A stretch of 64,000 nt of DNA from Lepidurus packardi (lineage: Eukaryota > Arthropoda > Branchiopoda > Notostraca > Triopsidae): contig JAKZAN010000005.1 in assembly GCA_023053545.1 (NCBI GenBank), positions 1,240,001 through 1,304,000 of the forward strand, read 5' to 3'. The position numbers were made by a program, and so were the translations under genes. The notes under the pieces are model-generated. The model did no database searches. It had not been told where the DNA came from and worked only from the letters and a program-made list of their open reading frames with translations. Of this stretch, positions 17,816-28,600 are shown in pieces (position 1 is the first letter of the stretch; the number at the start of each line of letters is the position of its first letter).

Positions 17816-20629
17816 TTTCAGAGTCCAATTGGGTTATTTTTTCTAGTAATAAGGAGGTTTAAGTGATCGGGAATTCGATGCCAAATTAAGATTTTATATT
17901 AAAGACAAAATAGTGTTGAAACACGATGTTTTTTTCCCGACGTCAGCCACTACTGCCCTCTGACATTCGCACGAGGTGCACAACTATGAAAACGCCTCTA
18001 GTGGCCATCTTTTAGTTTCTTTAAGGACCGCGCGTGCCCTAGGCCATGGCTGGCATTCATTGTTGAAATACTTTTCATGACATGTTGCTAAATGATGCGT
18101 TCATTTTGCTTTATGCGGGACGGGGCAATAGGCGAATCATAGCAATGCATACAGCTCTCAATAAAGACGGAAAACAATTCAAGATCGACGCTGCATAGAA
18201 TATCTCTAATTTTATAATGAACTTGATCGAAACGTATACAAATTGAGGACGTTACGAAATGTAGTGAAATCTTGAAATTTGAAAAGAAAACGTAAAATTG
18301 CGATACATTGTAAGGTTGCATTTATACATTATCTGAAAGTAACATTATCTGAAAGTAAATCCACGGTTGAAATCTGTAATACTACAAATAAAAAACGGTA
18401 AAAGGCGTTCCATGCTAGAGTTAGGGGAAGATTTTTTGCAGTGTAGGAAGATTAAAGTAACGCCTTTTTAAGTAAGGACCTATAACTGCAAGACTAACAC
18501 TAATCCTATAGCTATATGCAGTATAGAAAATCATGGCGCGAGGATTTACTTGAACACATTGCCGTTGGGCAAGGGTAAAACAAACTCTCATTTAAAGGAA
18601 AAAAAAGCCAATGAACGGAAAGGTGCAATATGGACAGGGGTCTTAGAAGCGTTTCACTGCTGATAGGCTCTCTTTATTTTCTGTGCTTGGACTATTCCTA
18701 GTCCGTGAGTTAAAAGCGAGAGAAGGAACACCCGGAGAGCAAGATACAAGGAACCGATGATGACGACAATGAGGATTCCCGAGGAGTCTACCAACTAATA
18801 TTTGACATGAGAAAAGTCGGTTTTTCCCTAGTTCCGTTTGACTTCGTTGCTTTATATAGTCCCCAAGTATTCAATGGATTCTTTGGGCGTCAAAGCCTCT
18901 TCGAAGCTTTCCCTCCGTTTCGTTTTAAGCGTGACTATACCATTCTTTTCAACGTCCTGATTCTTTTCTTACGCTATGCTATGACGTCACCCGGAAGCTG
19001 TGATTGCACAGTTTTCAATCGACTCCGTTATTGTTAAAACAAAGCCAAAAAGCGATGCCAGACTGACCCTCCCTGGACCTCGAAAGTCGAAACCTACGAT
19101 ATCAGACAATGCTACGACACCTGTACGATTTCTCCATTCACATACGGATAGCTTTACAACGCGCAGGCTAGGCTAAAAAGAAAACATCGGAATGAATTTC
19201 TATCTTGAAAAAAGCTCCGCCAAAACACTCAAAATGGTCATAAAAACTTGGGTTTAGAAAACAAAAAGGTGTGGGGAACAGGTATAGGTGGGTCCCACAC
19301 CATCAACAAAAAAAAACTCAACCACTCCTTGTGTTTCTCTGCTTCTAATCAGCTAATGGTCCCGGAAAGAAACTTTTCAAGGACTGGAAATTAAAATAGT
19401 TTACTACTACAGTGGAACTCGCTTTAAGAGAGTCGATGTAAAACGAGTCTATTTCCATTGAATTTCAATGGGAATGAAATGGGACTTGACTGAAGATTGA
19501 CATTAAGCGAGTTATGACGCTAAGCGAGTGGAAGTTACGTGGACTCCACTGTATTTAGAATGATTTGCCTTGCATATAGCCGCTGGTGGAAAACACCTGG
19601 GCTGGCTGATTGTGCGTGTGCGTGCGTGCTGGAGGGTTTCGTCTTTTGCGGCATCTCTCCCGATTCTTTAATTTCCACTCGAATTAGCATAAAACGATCT
19701 CTTTACTATACGCTTTTCCAAGGATGGGCCCTTCATTTCCATTCCTTAATGAAATTTTGCTATACTATCAACCGGCCCTTTTTTTACTTTCGAGACAAAA
19801 AAATCAAATCTGAGGAAAAAAGTCTCTGATTTTCGCGCCGCCCCAAAGGGCTACGTGCAATTTCACACAAGCTTCTAATCTCCCTCTTTTCGTTGGACTT
19901 TTCCACTTGTAATATTTAGATACGTTCTAAGTGATTCTCTAGTGACCAATCGGGTATAGACACCAATACAACAAACGACCTTTTAAATGGCGTTATTCAG
20001 CATTATAATATATAACAGATTATATAGGACATAACACCCAGTCTCTCCTGTCAAACGTTACCAATTCCTTTTGGGGGAGATGCAACAGTGCTCGAAGGTT
20101 GGCGAGCTTTTTGAAAGCAAGTGTCGTAAAAACGGCCCATAATTCTTCAGACCCCGGCACTGGTGAATAATTGCGGGCCAAAAGAAAAAGAGCCAACGTC
20201 TTTGGGGTTAAACTGAAACCGATGACGGCACCACCTTTCCACTGGACTTGGCCTTTCTACACCTTTGGGGATAATATGGTCATCAGTATGTCCCGACAAA
20301 AGGAGGAAGGGTCTACCGAAACAACGTCAATGGAGTGTAGGATTGCCCATGCATTCTCGCTTCGAGATCCCCTATAAAGGCATGGGTCTGGGACGTCAAA
20401 AACCGCAGTGGCAGCTTCATTCAACCAGCGAATATCCACACCGACGATCCTTCCCCAGAGAACAACCTTGTACTGTTTGGTTATTGAACTATCAGAGCAT
20501 CCATTCCCAAGCACTTGGTTTCCTCTCGTGTCTGGCGATCCAATTGGCCAAAGTTGATCCTGTTCCAGAAAGATATTTGAATTGAATTTGAATTGAATTC
20601 GAACTGAATTTGAATTGTATATCCGAACC
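17816..20629. other. Intergenic region between UPF1 and the secreted precursor gene
   Basis: About 2.8 kb. It should contain the UPF1 promoter near 17830-18050 and the leader of the peptide gene on the right. A TA-flanked miniature element lies at 19408-19553. Just before the start codon at 20630 is an interrupted GAATTT/GAATTG simple repeat (about 20577-20617). No other coding region is supported. Confidence 0.5.
19408..19553. mobile_element. Miniature inverted-repeat element, pogo/Tigger-like ends
   Basis: A 146-bp palindromic element. It starts TACAGTGGAACTC and ends GGACTCCACTGTA, so the 9-bp terminal inverted repeat TACAGTGGA is perfect and includes the TA dinucleotides expected for a TA target. 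The centre contains a near-palindrome, CCATTGAATTTCAATGG. TA-flanked CAGT-type ends are typical of pogo/Tigger members of the Tc1/mariner superfamily; that assignment is inference from the ends alone. It has no coding capacity. Confidence 0.7.
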
Positions 20630-22785
20630 ATGCAATTGAAATTGTGCTTCTTGATCGCCGTGCTCCTGCCTTTGGTCTTCGCCTTTCCTACGGAATACCG
20701 TTATGACAAGTCGAAAGAGAAATCGCTGAGCAGAAAACAGCAGCATGCTTTGACGAACAAAGCGGGTAAGTTAAGCGATACAAGCTTTCGTGGATTTTCC
20801 TTTGTTCCCTTTTAAACTAGCCATTCAAGTCTTAATCCTGGGAACTCCGTCAATGAGAAGTTACGGAGAAGACCCGTGCAGACGAGCTGCAGTTATATTC
20901 GCATAGTCTTTAATAATTCAGATTAAAAGATACATCTTCTTTAGATTCACTAGATCTAGTTTACTTAGATTTATAAAACTTTGAACCTTTTAAACGGTAA
21001 AGTTTTTAAGAGTGTACAATTCTAAGGATTTCCGAGACTTGAAGATTGTATGAAATCGTGTGAAAGATCTGTTTATCTCCAAGTTTTCCAAGACTTTCAA
21101 GTATTTAAGACTTGAAGGTTTTCCAATTAGCTTAAGTGAAACGGGAACTGAAAATCCCTCATTTCAATTTTCGTAAGTAAATGAGTAGAGTAATAACGGT
21201 CCAATAATGTGTTTACAAACTTATTACTTCCGCTTTCCCTAGTAACCGGCCTGAGCGTAGGCGTTAGGTTAAAATTTATTACCGCCTAGGTGTGGCGTAA
21301 ATTACGCATCCTCAAGCCGGTAAAAAAAAAAAAGAAGGAAGATAAAAAGATGGCTAGTGCGATTTCAGGCTGCTTGGAGCTAAATGACACACTAAACGGC
21401 TATTTGCAGTCGTTTGGCTTTTGAGGTAACAGAACGGAAGTTGGCGTTTGGCCTCAAAATTGCCTTTTGAAGAAGCGCCTCATTCCAAGCCGGGTTCAAA
21501 AGGAAATTTTAGTCCTTCCGTTTCCCTGAGAAAGCCCAAGCGTTTACCTCTAGCCAAGTGTGTATAGTAAAAAGGCTTGTTGGAAGGTATATAGATTTTG
21601 GTGGCCGCCTAATAACGTAGGGCCAAGGGGCAATTTTGTCATGTAATTTTGCCCCTCCATCGTTAACTAATGTCTATTCATCTGTCATGCCCAAATCAAT
21701 TATCTTGTAATCATGAATTTTTCTTTCTTTCTTTCATCTTATCCGAATATTCTAGGAGCAGAAGCGCTTGGACTTGCCGAGCCACCCTCGAGACCGCGCG
21801 CCAGCAAACGTTCGAAAAATGGCTCGAAAACGAGATCAGCGGTCGGCAATCGACGCGCTCGCAGTGATTCTGGACAAGATTTACTTGGTCTGGGTAAGAA
21901 GCCCCGGCCCCAGCTTACTCCTTTTATTAGCGTAGGTGCGTGTGATAAGGATTAGGATCTTGCCGATGCTGAAAGAGAGAGAGGAAGTAATGGGCAAAAA
22001 CGCTTATTAGTTTCGGCACTATAGCAACTTATCTTTAGAAAAAGGGAGGCTCTATACTTAGAAGATCTTGTTTTTGTTGCTCCGGCTCTCACAGGTGTTT
22101 TTGGCGACATGAGGAAGTTTTTCGATGACTTGCGAACCAACATCGACGCCGGCGAAGCCCAAGGTTTGGACCCTCAAGAATTCTCCATCCTCGAAAAAGA
22201 CGGTAATCCACAACTCATTTAAAGGATAGCCGTGGAGCACTTAGCTTTTGAAGCACTTTTCAATGATCTCTTATCTGTATAATTATATACATCATCTATA
22301 GAATTATCTCTTTCTGTTTCTTTGAATTTCTTGGTAAACGTTTATGAAATGACACGGAGAAAGTGTATGACATCAGTGCCCCCTTCTGACAAAAATTATC
22401 AACTTGCTTAGCTTTTCAAGTACTTTTCAATGATCTCTTATCTGTATAATTATATACATAATCTATAGAATTATCTCTTTCTGTTTCTTTGAATTTCTTG
22501 GTAAACATTTATGAAATTACACGGAGAAAGGGTGCGACATCAGTGCCCTCTTCTGACAAAAATGATCAACTACTGGCAGTATTGGAATACTCCAGTATTG
22601 GCAATTGCTTCTCTATATTTACTTTTATTCCTACAGGTGAGGTCGGCCCCAACTACGAAGCTTTCACGATGGAAGCCAACGGTCGTCCCAGACTCCAAAG
22701 CTTCTTCCCTTTGTCCGAAAACGGCCCAGTCCGACACAAAGCCCAGTATGATCCCGCATTACTCTGGACGGGTTTAGGCCGGTGA
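20630..22785 (+). CDS. Secreted peptide precursor, candidate neuropeptide or hormone
   Basis: Four exons (20630-20765, 21756-21893, 22095-22202, 22637-22785) give 531 nt and 176 residues. All three introns are phase 1. The start gives a clear signal peptide (hydrophobic core LCFLIAVLLPLVFA) likely cut before FPTEYRY. No cysteine remains in the mature part. Dibasic or polybasic sites occur at SKRSK and GNRRARS. The extreme C-terminus is PALLWTGLGR followed directly by the stop, that is Leu-Gly-Arg: after removal of Arg, Gly could donate an amide and leave a Leu-amide peptide. A further NGRPR site could be cut at single basic residues. AATAAA lies at 22801, 16 nt after the stop. I do not recognise the family. 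A non-peptide secreted protein is the alternative. Confidence 0.75.
21245..21321. repeat. Short imperfect inverted repeat in intron 1
   Basis: The stretch begins ACCGGCCTGAGCGTA and ends TACGCATCCTCAAGCCGGT, so its ends are imperfect inverted repeats of about 15 bp around a short AT-rich centre with GGCGT motifs. It may be a very small mobile element or a hairpin. It lies within intron 1 of the secreted precursor gene. Confidence 0.45.
22241..22571. repeat. Tandem 167-bp duplication in intron 3
   Basis: Two head-to-tail copies (22241-22407 and 22408-22571), each starting TTAGCTTTT and ending in TTCTGACAAAAAT-ATCAACT, differ at roughly a dozen positions. They fill most of the third intron of the secreted precursor gene. 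Confidence 0.85.
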
Positions 22786-24107
22786 ACAGGCTAAATTCCC
22801 AATAAAATAATAACCCTACTGCAATCTCCCAAGGTTATTAAAAAGGTTTTCATCCTCTTACCCAATCTCGGTGCAATGATGATGTTCACATGGTTTGATT
22901 CGTTACTGAAATTTGTCCTCTGGCGAACTGCGGAAAGGCAACTAGTCCTGCCAGTATTTCAACTTGCGGTGGATCTCCTTAGCTGTTTTTATTTTGGTTT
23001 TGGATGTCCTCTAAGTAATATGCTCCTGAAGAAATACTGAAAGAGAAATACATAACGGATGTCACAGCATTTTGTATTGTACGTTGTGAACATGGAATAG
23101 AATTGTGTACAGTCCAGCCATGCTCTTACTGAAGAGTAAGCTTTGTATCGAAAAACGTTCTCTCTTAAGAAAATCCCACAACACCGGTCTTCACGTTGTC
23201 CTTGCCTGTTTTTTTCGCTTTTTTCCTTCTTTTTGGTTTCACCATGCAAAAAAGTTTTTTTCTCTAGACGCACTTGGTATGCCAAAAAGTATTGCCATGG
23301 AAAGTGTTCTGTCTCCCGTTTGCGTTACAATTCCCAAACAAATAGCTGAGATCCATGTGGGTCCAATTTTTTTGTTTTTTCTTCCTGTTCAGAATTTTAC
23401 CGGAAACCCCGTTCCGCGTCCAAAAAATTTAGACACACATGACTAGACAACATTCTAGCTAGTAACATGGAAAGCTGCTATGACCTGATCAACTATCGTT
23501 TTCGCCACTGCAGGCGCTTCAATAACGAGTGGAATACTTCCCAACTCAATCTGGGGACAGATTTCGTTGCTTAAAACTAACATGGTGCTCCAAAACAGCT
23601 TTCTATAACCCAATGGAAAACCAAAGGCAGGAATTTCTTTTTCTTTTTTTTTGTAGCAGGAATGATTTACAATGCGCCAAGGAAAAACAAAAAAGCGGCC
23701 TAGCGCTGTGGTGGACAACTCCATTTCAGTGTATAGCAAGAAAAAAATAATAATATTAAAAAGAAAAAACACAAAAAAATGAAGAGGGTGGCAATTTTTA
23801 CTAAGAGGTTGCTGAGCCAGGCAAAAATAAGGCTAAAACAACAGTCAATTTTTTTTTACCACTCAGTTCTGGATAGAGACTTGCTTGGTATAAATATATT
23901 ACAAAACTTCTGAGGTCGACTTTCTTTTTTTTTTTAGCTTGTAAGGAAAAAGAACCAGGTAATGGAAATTTTTGTAGTAAACAAAACTTTCGCCTGAAGT
24001 TTCTTTTTAAACCTGGTTCCCCCCGTTCTTTCTGTAACCCCCCTTTTCCCGTCACTGGTTTAAACGGCATAAACCATGAAAAACACAAAACAAGAAAAGA
24101 CCAATTT
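22786..24107. other. Convergent spacer between secreted precursor and MDR gene
   Basis: It holds the 3' UTR of the plus-strand precursor (AATAAA at 22801) and presumably that of the minus-strand MDR gene. The sequence is rich in homopolymer T and A runs. Open frames here show no domain or splice support. Confidence 0.5.
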
Positions 24108-25610
24108 TCACTGGCTGGGAGGACTAAACTGAAGAATAGCTCGGCCGGGAATTTCAGCATTGCACAATCGTCTAATTACATCGTTAGCATCATCAGCAGG
24201 GAAAACACTGTACGGAGGTGGCTCCACCTGCAAGAAATTGGCGTTAATACACGAAATAAATACATAAAATAAATAAACTGAAATAAATCGAAAAAAGGAT
24301 GTGAAAATAACTAGAAAGCACACCTTTTGCGACGCCACCAAATCCACCAATTGACGAAGCTGCTCAATGGAACCAGTTTCCACTGGGGTTAATATTACTC
24401 CATACTCGTCCGCTTTTCGCGAAAATTTGGGCATGAGCCGTTCAGCCGTCTCACTCCCCAAGAAAACGACTCCACTCTGGGAACCAGTCAAGAAAATGAG
24501 CCTCTCAACCAATGCAAAACGCTCTAAACCAAGTTATTTACCTTATTGAGGCATTGCATGGATCTGTTCAAGCTCCGTGAGGTGGTGCCGAAATCGATGA
24601 CGATATCCAAATCATCTTTGCACGCTTCTTTAGTACGTTCGATGAGCACTTTCTCGTAGCAGTCTTCGTTCCACTGAATGACGTGGACATTGGCGCATTC
24701 CAGGGCCAAGGAGAAGCCCTCGTCGCGGAGACAGGCCACCACGATGTGAACACGGTGCTGATCTTTGCTGAAGTAATATCGGGCTAAACGCAAGGCCCAC
24801 AAAGCCAAACCCCCCGTGCCAACCACCAAAATATTGCAAGTCCCTTCATGGGGAGAGAGAGAAACAGGGTTCAAGTTTGGCGAGCTTTGAATGCACAGCG
24901 AAGGGTTATGCTCACGTTTACCTTCCGGTCCTTTGGTCTGGTAAATTTCTCTGACCACAGCTTCCGCTTTCTGCACGGTATTGAGCGCCCAGAGAGCTCC
25001 AGACGGTAGCATTGCCGCTACACTCAAAGGTAAGTTGTCAGGTACCTTGACCAGGTACTGGATCTCGGGTACGCTCATGTATTCGGCGTAGCCAGGTGGG
25101 ACGTCATCGAAAGGATATACAATGACATGATCGCCCACTTTGACATCACACGAAGCATCCACCTGCTCCCCAATCGATTCCACGATCCCTAAAAGCCAAA
25201 TAAACGCAAGAAAAGAAGATCTGATCATTAGTTTAGGATAGCCATGGGATAAAGAATCGAAAAGCTCCGCACCTGCGACTTCGAATCCGGGATAAAAGGC
25301 AGCGTCTCTCATGCCTCTGTGTGACGGACTCGAGGGCACGTAACCACCCTCGCTGCCAATACTACACGTGCTGGATGTGCTGCTCACACTGGACGAGCGT
25401 TGCCTGTAGCATGCTCCGGCACATATCACCTTTTTTTAAAAAAATAAAGACAAACGTTCAAATCAGTGTTCAAATTTGAAAGAAAGGTCTTACTTTGACG
25501 CGGGCGCCTTCCAAAGGCACATCCGGGACCATGACATCGTAAGTGAATGCGTAGTCTCGGACACCCACGCTTGGGCTTTCAATACTGAGTTGCTTGCAAA
25601 TCTTACTCAT
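24108..25610 (-). CDS. MDR-superfamily (zinc-alcohol-dehydrogenase-like) protein
   Basis: Six coding exons (25610-25494, 25429-25273, 25188-24922, 24843-24542, 24476-24324, 24227-24108) give 1116 nt and 371 residues. An acceptor at 25627 just upstream indicates a 5' UTR exon. The GroES-like half includes PGFEVAGIVESIGE (about 86-99) and KVGDHVIVYPFDD. The Rossmann half begins ILVVGTGGLALWALRLA (about 185-201), a GxGGLAxxA nucleotide-binding loop, followed by IDFGTTSRSLN and GVVFLGSE. In zinc alcohol dehydrogenases the GFE position is normally GHE, so the catalytic zinc site appears absent, as in quinone-reductase-type members. A Ser-rich insert (SSSVSSTSSTCS) interrupts the N-terminal half. 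Substrate and pathway are unknown. Confidence 0.87.
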
Positions 25611-25626
25611 GCTGCCGACTCGAGCC

Positions 25627-28600
25627 CTAGAAAATAACCACCACAAATGCATCTTTAGCAAGAATAAAGGTTTCACAGCAGCGTGACTCATCCGGCTTAT
25701 TCACTCAACAGGTTCTCCAGTTTCGGAACCCGGACATAAAATGACACCCTATGTGTCATATATTGTTGCAAAACGTTCTCCGGAAAATGAATGACAAACG
25801 GGTGGCACTCGAGTTAAAAAGGGGTGGTTGGATTGGAAATGCATTACGTGAGGTTTGGGCTAGGTTCGGCTAACGATTCTCATCAACTCTCGTGACGAAC
25901 ATCGTTAAACGTGCACTTCTTTGACTCCACTAGGAGAAACAATAAAAATGCAGTGTTCTAAAGTGACACAAGAGTGTCTCTGTTGGCCGCGGGATACAGT
26001 TTCCATTTGTCATTGAAATCCGGAGAATGTGTTGTCTTCACGACAGTCCTAAATTTCCGTCCAATTTCTCCGCCATTGTCCCAACAGCATTAGGAAGAAA
26101 TCTTCCCATTACAGAAAACCTTTTAAGCTCCAACAAATCCGAATAGTCACACATTGATTGATCACTACTTGTCCAGAGAATGAATTCCTACACTAAACCC
26201 AAAGCGATTTGCGTGAATGAATTGCTCTAATCCTAATGCATTAATAGTAAGATTTGGATTCAGAAAGTAATACATCAAGCAGTTAGAGAAATAACTTGAC
26301 AGATAGAAAGTAAATGCTTGAAGCTTAACTACTTGGTATTACCAACTTCCCACTTCATTTTCAGTTTGAGATTCAAGTTGAGATTAAGGACGCTACTCAG
26401 ATTTGTTTCTAGCTTAATTCATTCTAAAGCTTAATTGCGCTGACGTCCGTTCCTGTACTTTGAAAAGAAAGAAAACTAATCTACCGTTCAGCAGGCAAGA
26501 GACACTCGACAGGCATATTTGTGTTCGCCACGATGGCAGCCGAAGAAACCAAACTACGCAGTTAGTAACTTGAAAATGAAACGGATCCAACAGTCTTGGG
26601 TCCCTTCCTTGTTCGTTTTCAACTTTGGTCCACTTTCTCTTATTGCTCCAAACCACCACCGAAAAGGCTTTGCTTCAATCTCAAGCTTGCCTGAACGAAT
26701 TACGTAATGTCACACTTAAATCTGGTTCATTCCGAAACACAACTGGCAAACTCTTTCCAAGTCTCGCTAAGGTTCGGCTGGGGCACAGTTATTGGCTCGA
26801 TTCAAGGACTAAACTCCAAACAAAAGCTGTCTGGCGTTTTATACGCCGTCACGCTATGCAGTTGCGGGAGCGGGAAAGTGGGCGGGGACATCCGTTTTTT
26901 CTTTCTTTTTTGGCGTTTTCTAGGTCTCCCGCACCTTTGGCTTTCGAACGGGGTGTACACAGTAAGACGGCGTTCACGTCCTGAGCATCTCCTGGGCACG
27001 TGGACAGACCCCAAACTTGACGGGAAAAAGAACACATACGCGCAATCGATTGCAAGCCCATAGCGATCCTAGCCCCACCCATTTACCCGCCTTCCCTCTT
27101 TCCCCCCTGTGCCGCGAAAGTTTCCCCACAGGAACGCCCCCCAGCTGAACTTGACATCGAGGCTGAAACAGTTGTCCATCGGAATCGAACCTTCTCGTTT
27201 TGCGGCGTTCACACAATTCTAAAAACTAAGCATGGGCTGTTTGTCTCACCCGGAAAAAAGATCCAAAGATTCTAAAACTAAGATACATTACTCAACAACA
27301 TCCTCTAAAGTTCTTCTTCGCCATGTTCTTCCCAGTTTGAGGTCACTCTTGCGACAAGTATCTAAACTCGTTCTATTGTAACCCATACAACAGTTTTTAA
27401 CCTCAATTCTCAAGGCCTTGCTTACAGTAGCTAAACTAGTCAACTTGTACCGATTTTTATACATCAAAAATAAAAAATAAAATTTCCTTGGGAAAGAAAC
27501 TTATTTGTGCAGGAGTTTGCGCCAGGACACTGTCTTGCTGTTTCTCTTCGACACAATGATTCCTGCGGGAAACTCCAGCACGTGAACAAAGAAGGGGTAA
27601 GACTTGGAGCCAGTGCCTTGATCACATGATCAGACCGGGCAAAGGTAAAGAATTTGCTATAACGCTTCAGCGCAGTTTTGACACGTTCGCCCTTATTGCC
27701 TAACTAAGGCTGTTTCGTTGACTGACTAATGGAAAGGCGAAACTCAAGTACTCAAATGAATCCTTTATTCCACTGGCCGTTTGCAACCTCCTTCTGCTTC
27801 AAGCTAAGGACATCTCCCTTGTTCTTCCCAAGCCTATGAAAAAATCGCCGAAAAAACAGCAGAAGCTAAGTTATTTGAGGTAAACAAATCCATATAAGGA
27901 AGGGCCAAGGTACAGGACTCATATAATGCTATAGTTTATAAGCGAACGTGTCCACCCTGTACTTTTGGCTCTTCTTACGCTTCTTACTACCCAAGGCGGA
28001 ACAGATGTTTCGAAAGAATACAAAATGAAATAAAGCAAAAGAACCCATCATAGGAAAAGTCAATACTAACCGTGTATCATTTGGAGTTCAAGTTTCTGGA
28101 AGCAGTGAAACGATTGATTGTTAGACAACAACTTCAAATGAGTCAATGTACAGGAAATGATCTCGCAAGTGTGCTAAACCATGCAAGTCACGTCATGGAT
28201 ATCCACATTGCGAGTCATATTTCAAACTGAAAATGGAATCCCGTGCCCTGTTTAGTAAAAGTAAAGTACTGTTTTTATTTGGAAAACAGCGATAGATAGA
28301 CTTGAAGCCCAAATATGATAAGGTATAAAATAGGCAAGGTTACCACGTTATCGTTGTTTACGCCCTCATTTAAAAGCTTACACGTATGTGACCCCATAAA
28401 GTCTGTCCAATGTCCAAGTTAGACGCGCTGCTGCATAGTAATTCTTTTGGTTAAATTTGCCGTTTGTTTACTGTCGAAACCGAGTGGAATATGGCCTTTC
28501 TTGTCTTGCAATCAAGCTTTCAATCACGCATTGACGAAGAACAGTAAACAATACAAAGCATACCTCTATTATATCTACATCTATACGAAGAAAGCAGCAT

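Noticed and set aside
27160-27200. A tRNA-like T-loop sequence (GGTTCGATTCC on the minus strand)
   Set aside because: No matching acceptor stem, D arm or anticodon arm could be folded around it.
27501-27632. A minus-strand frame of about 43 codons ending in a basic tail before a TAA
   Set aside because: It could be a terminal exon, but no acceptor-supported partner exon or family match was found.
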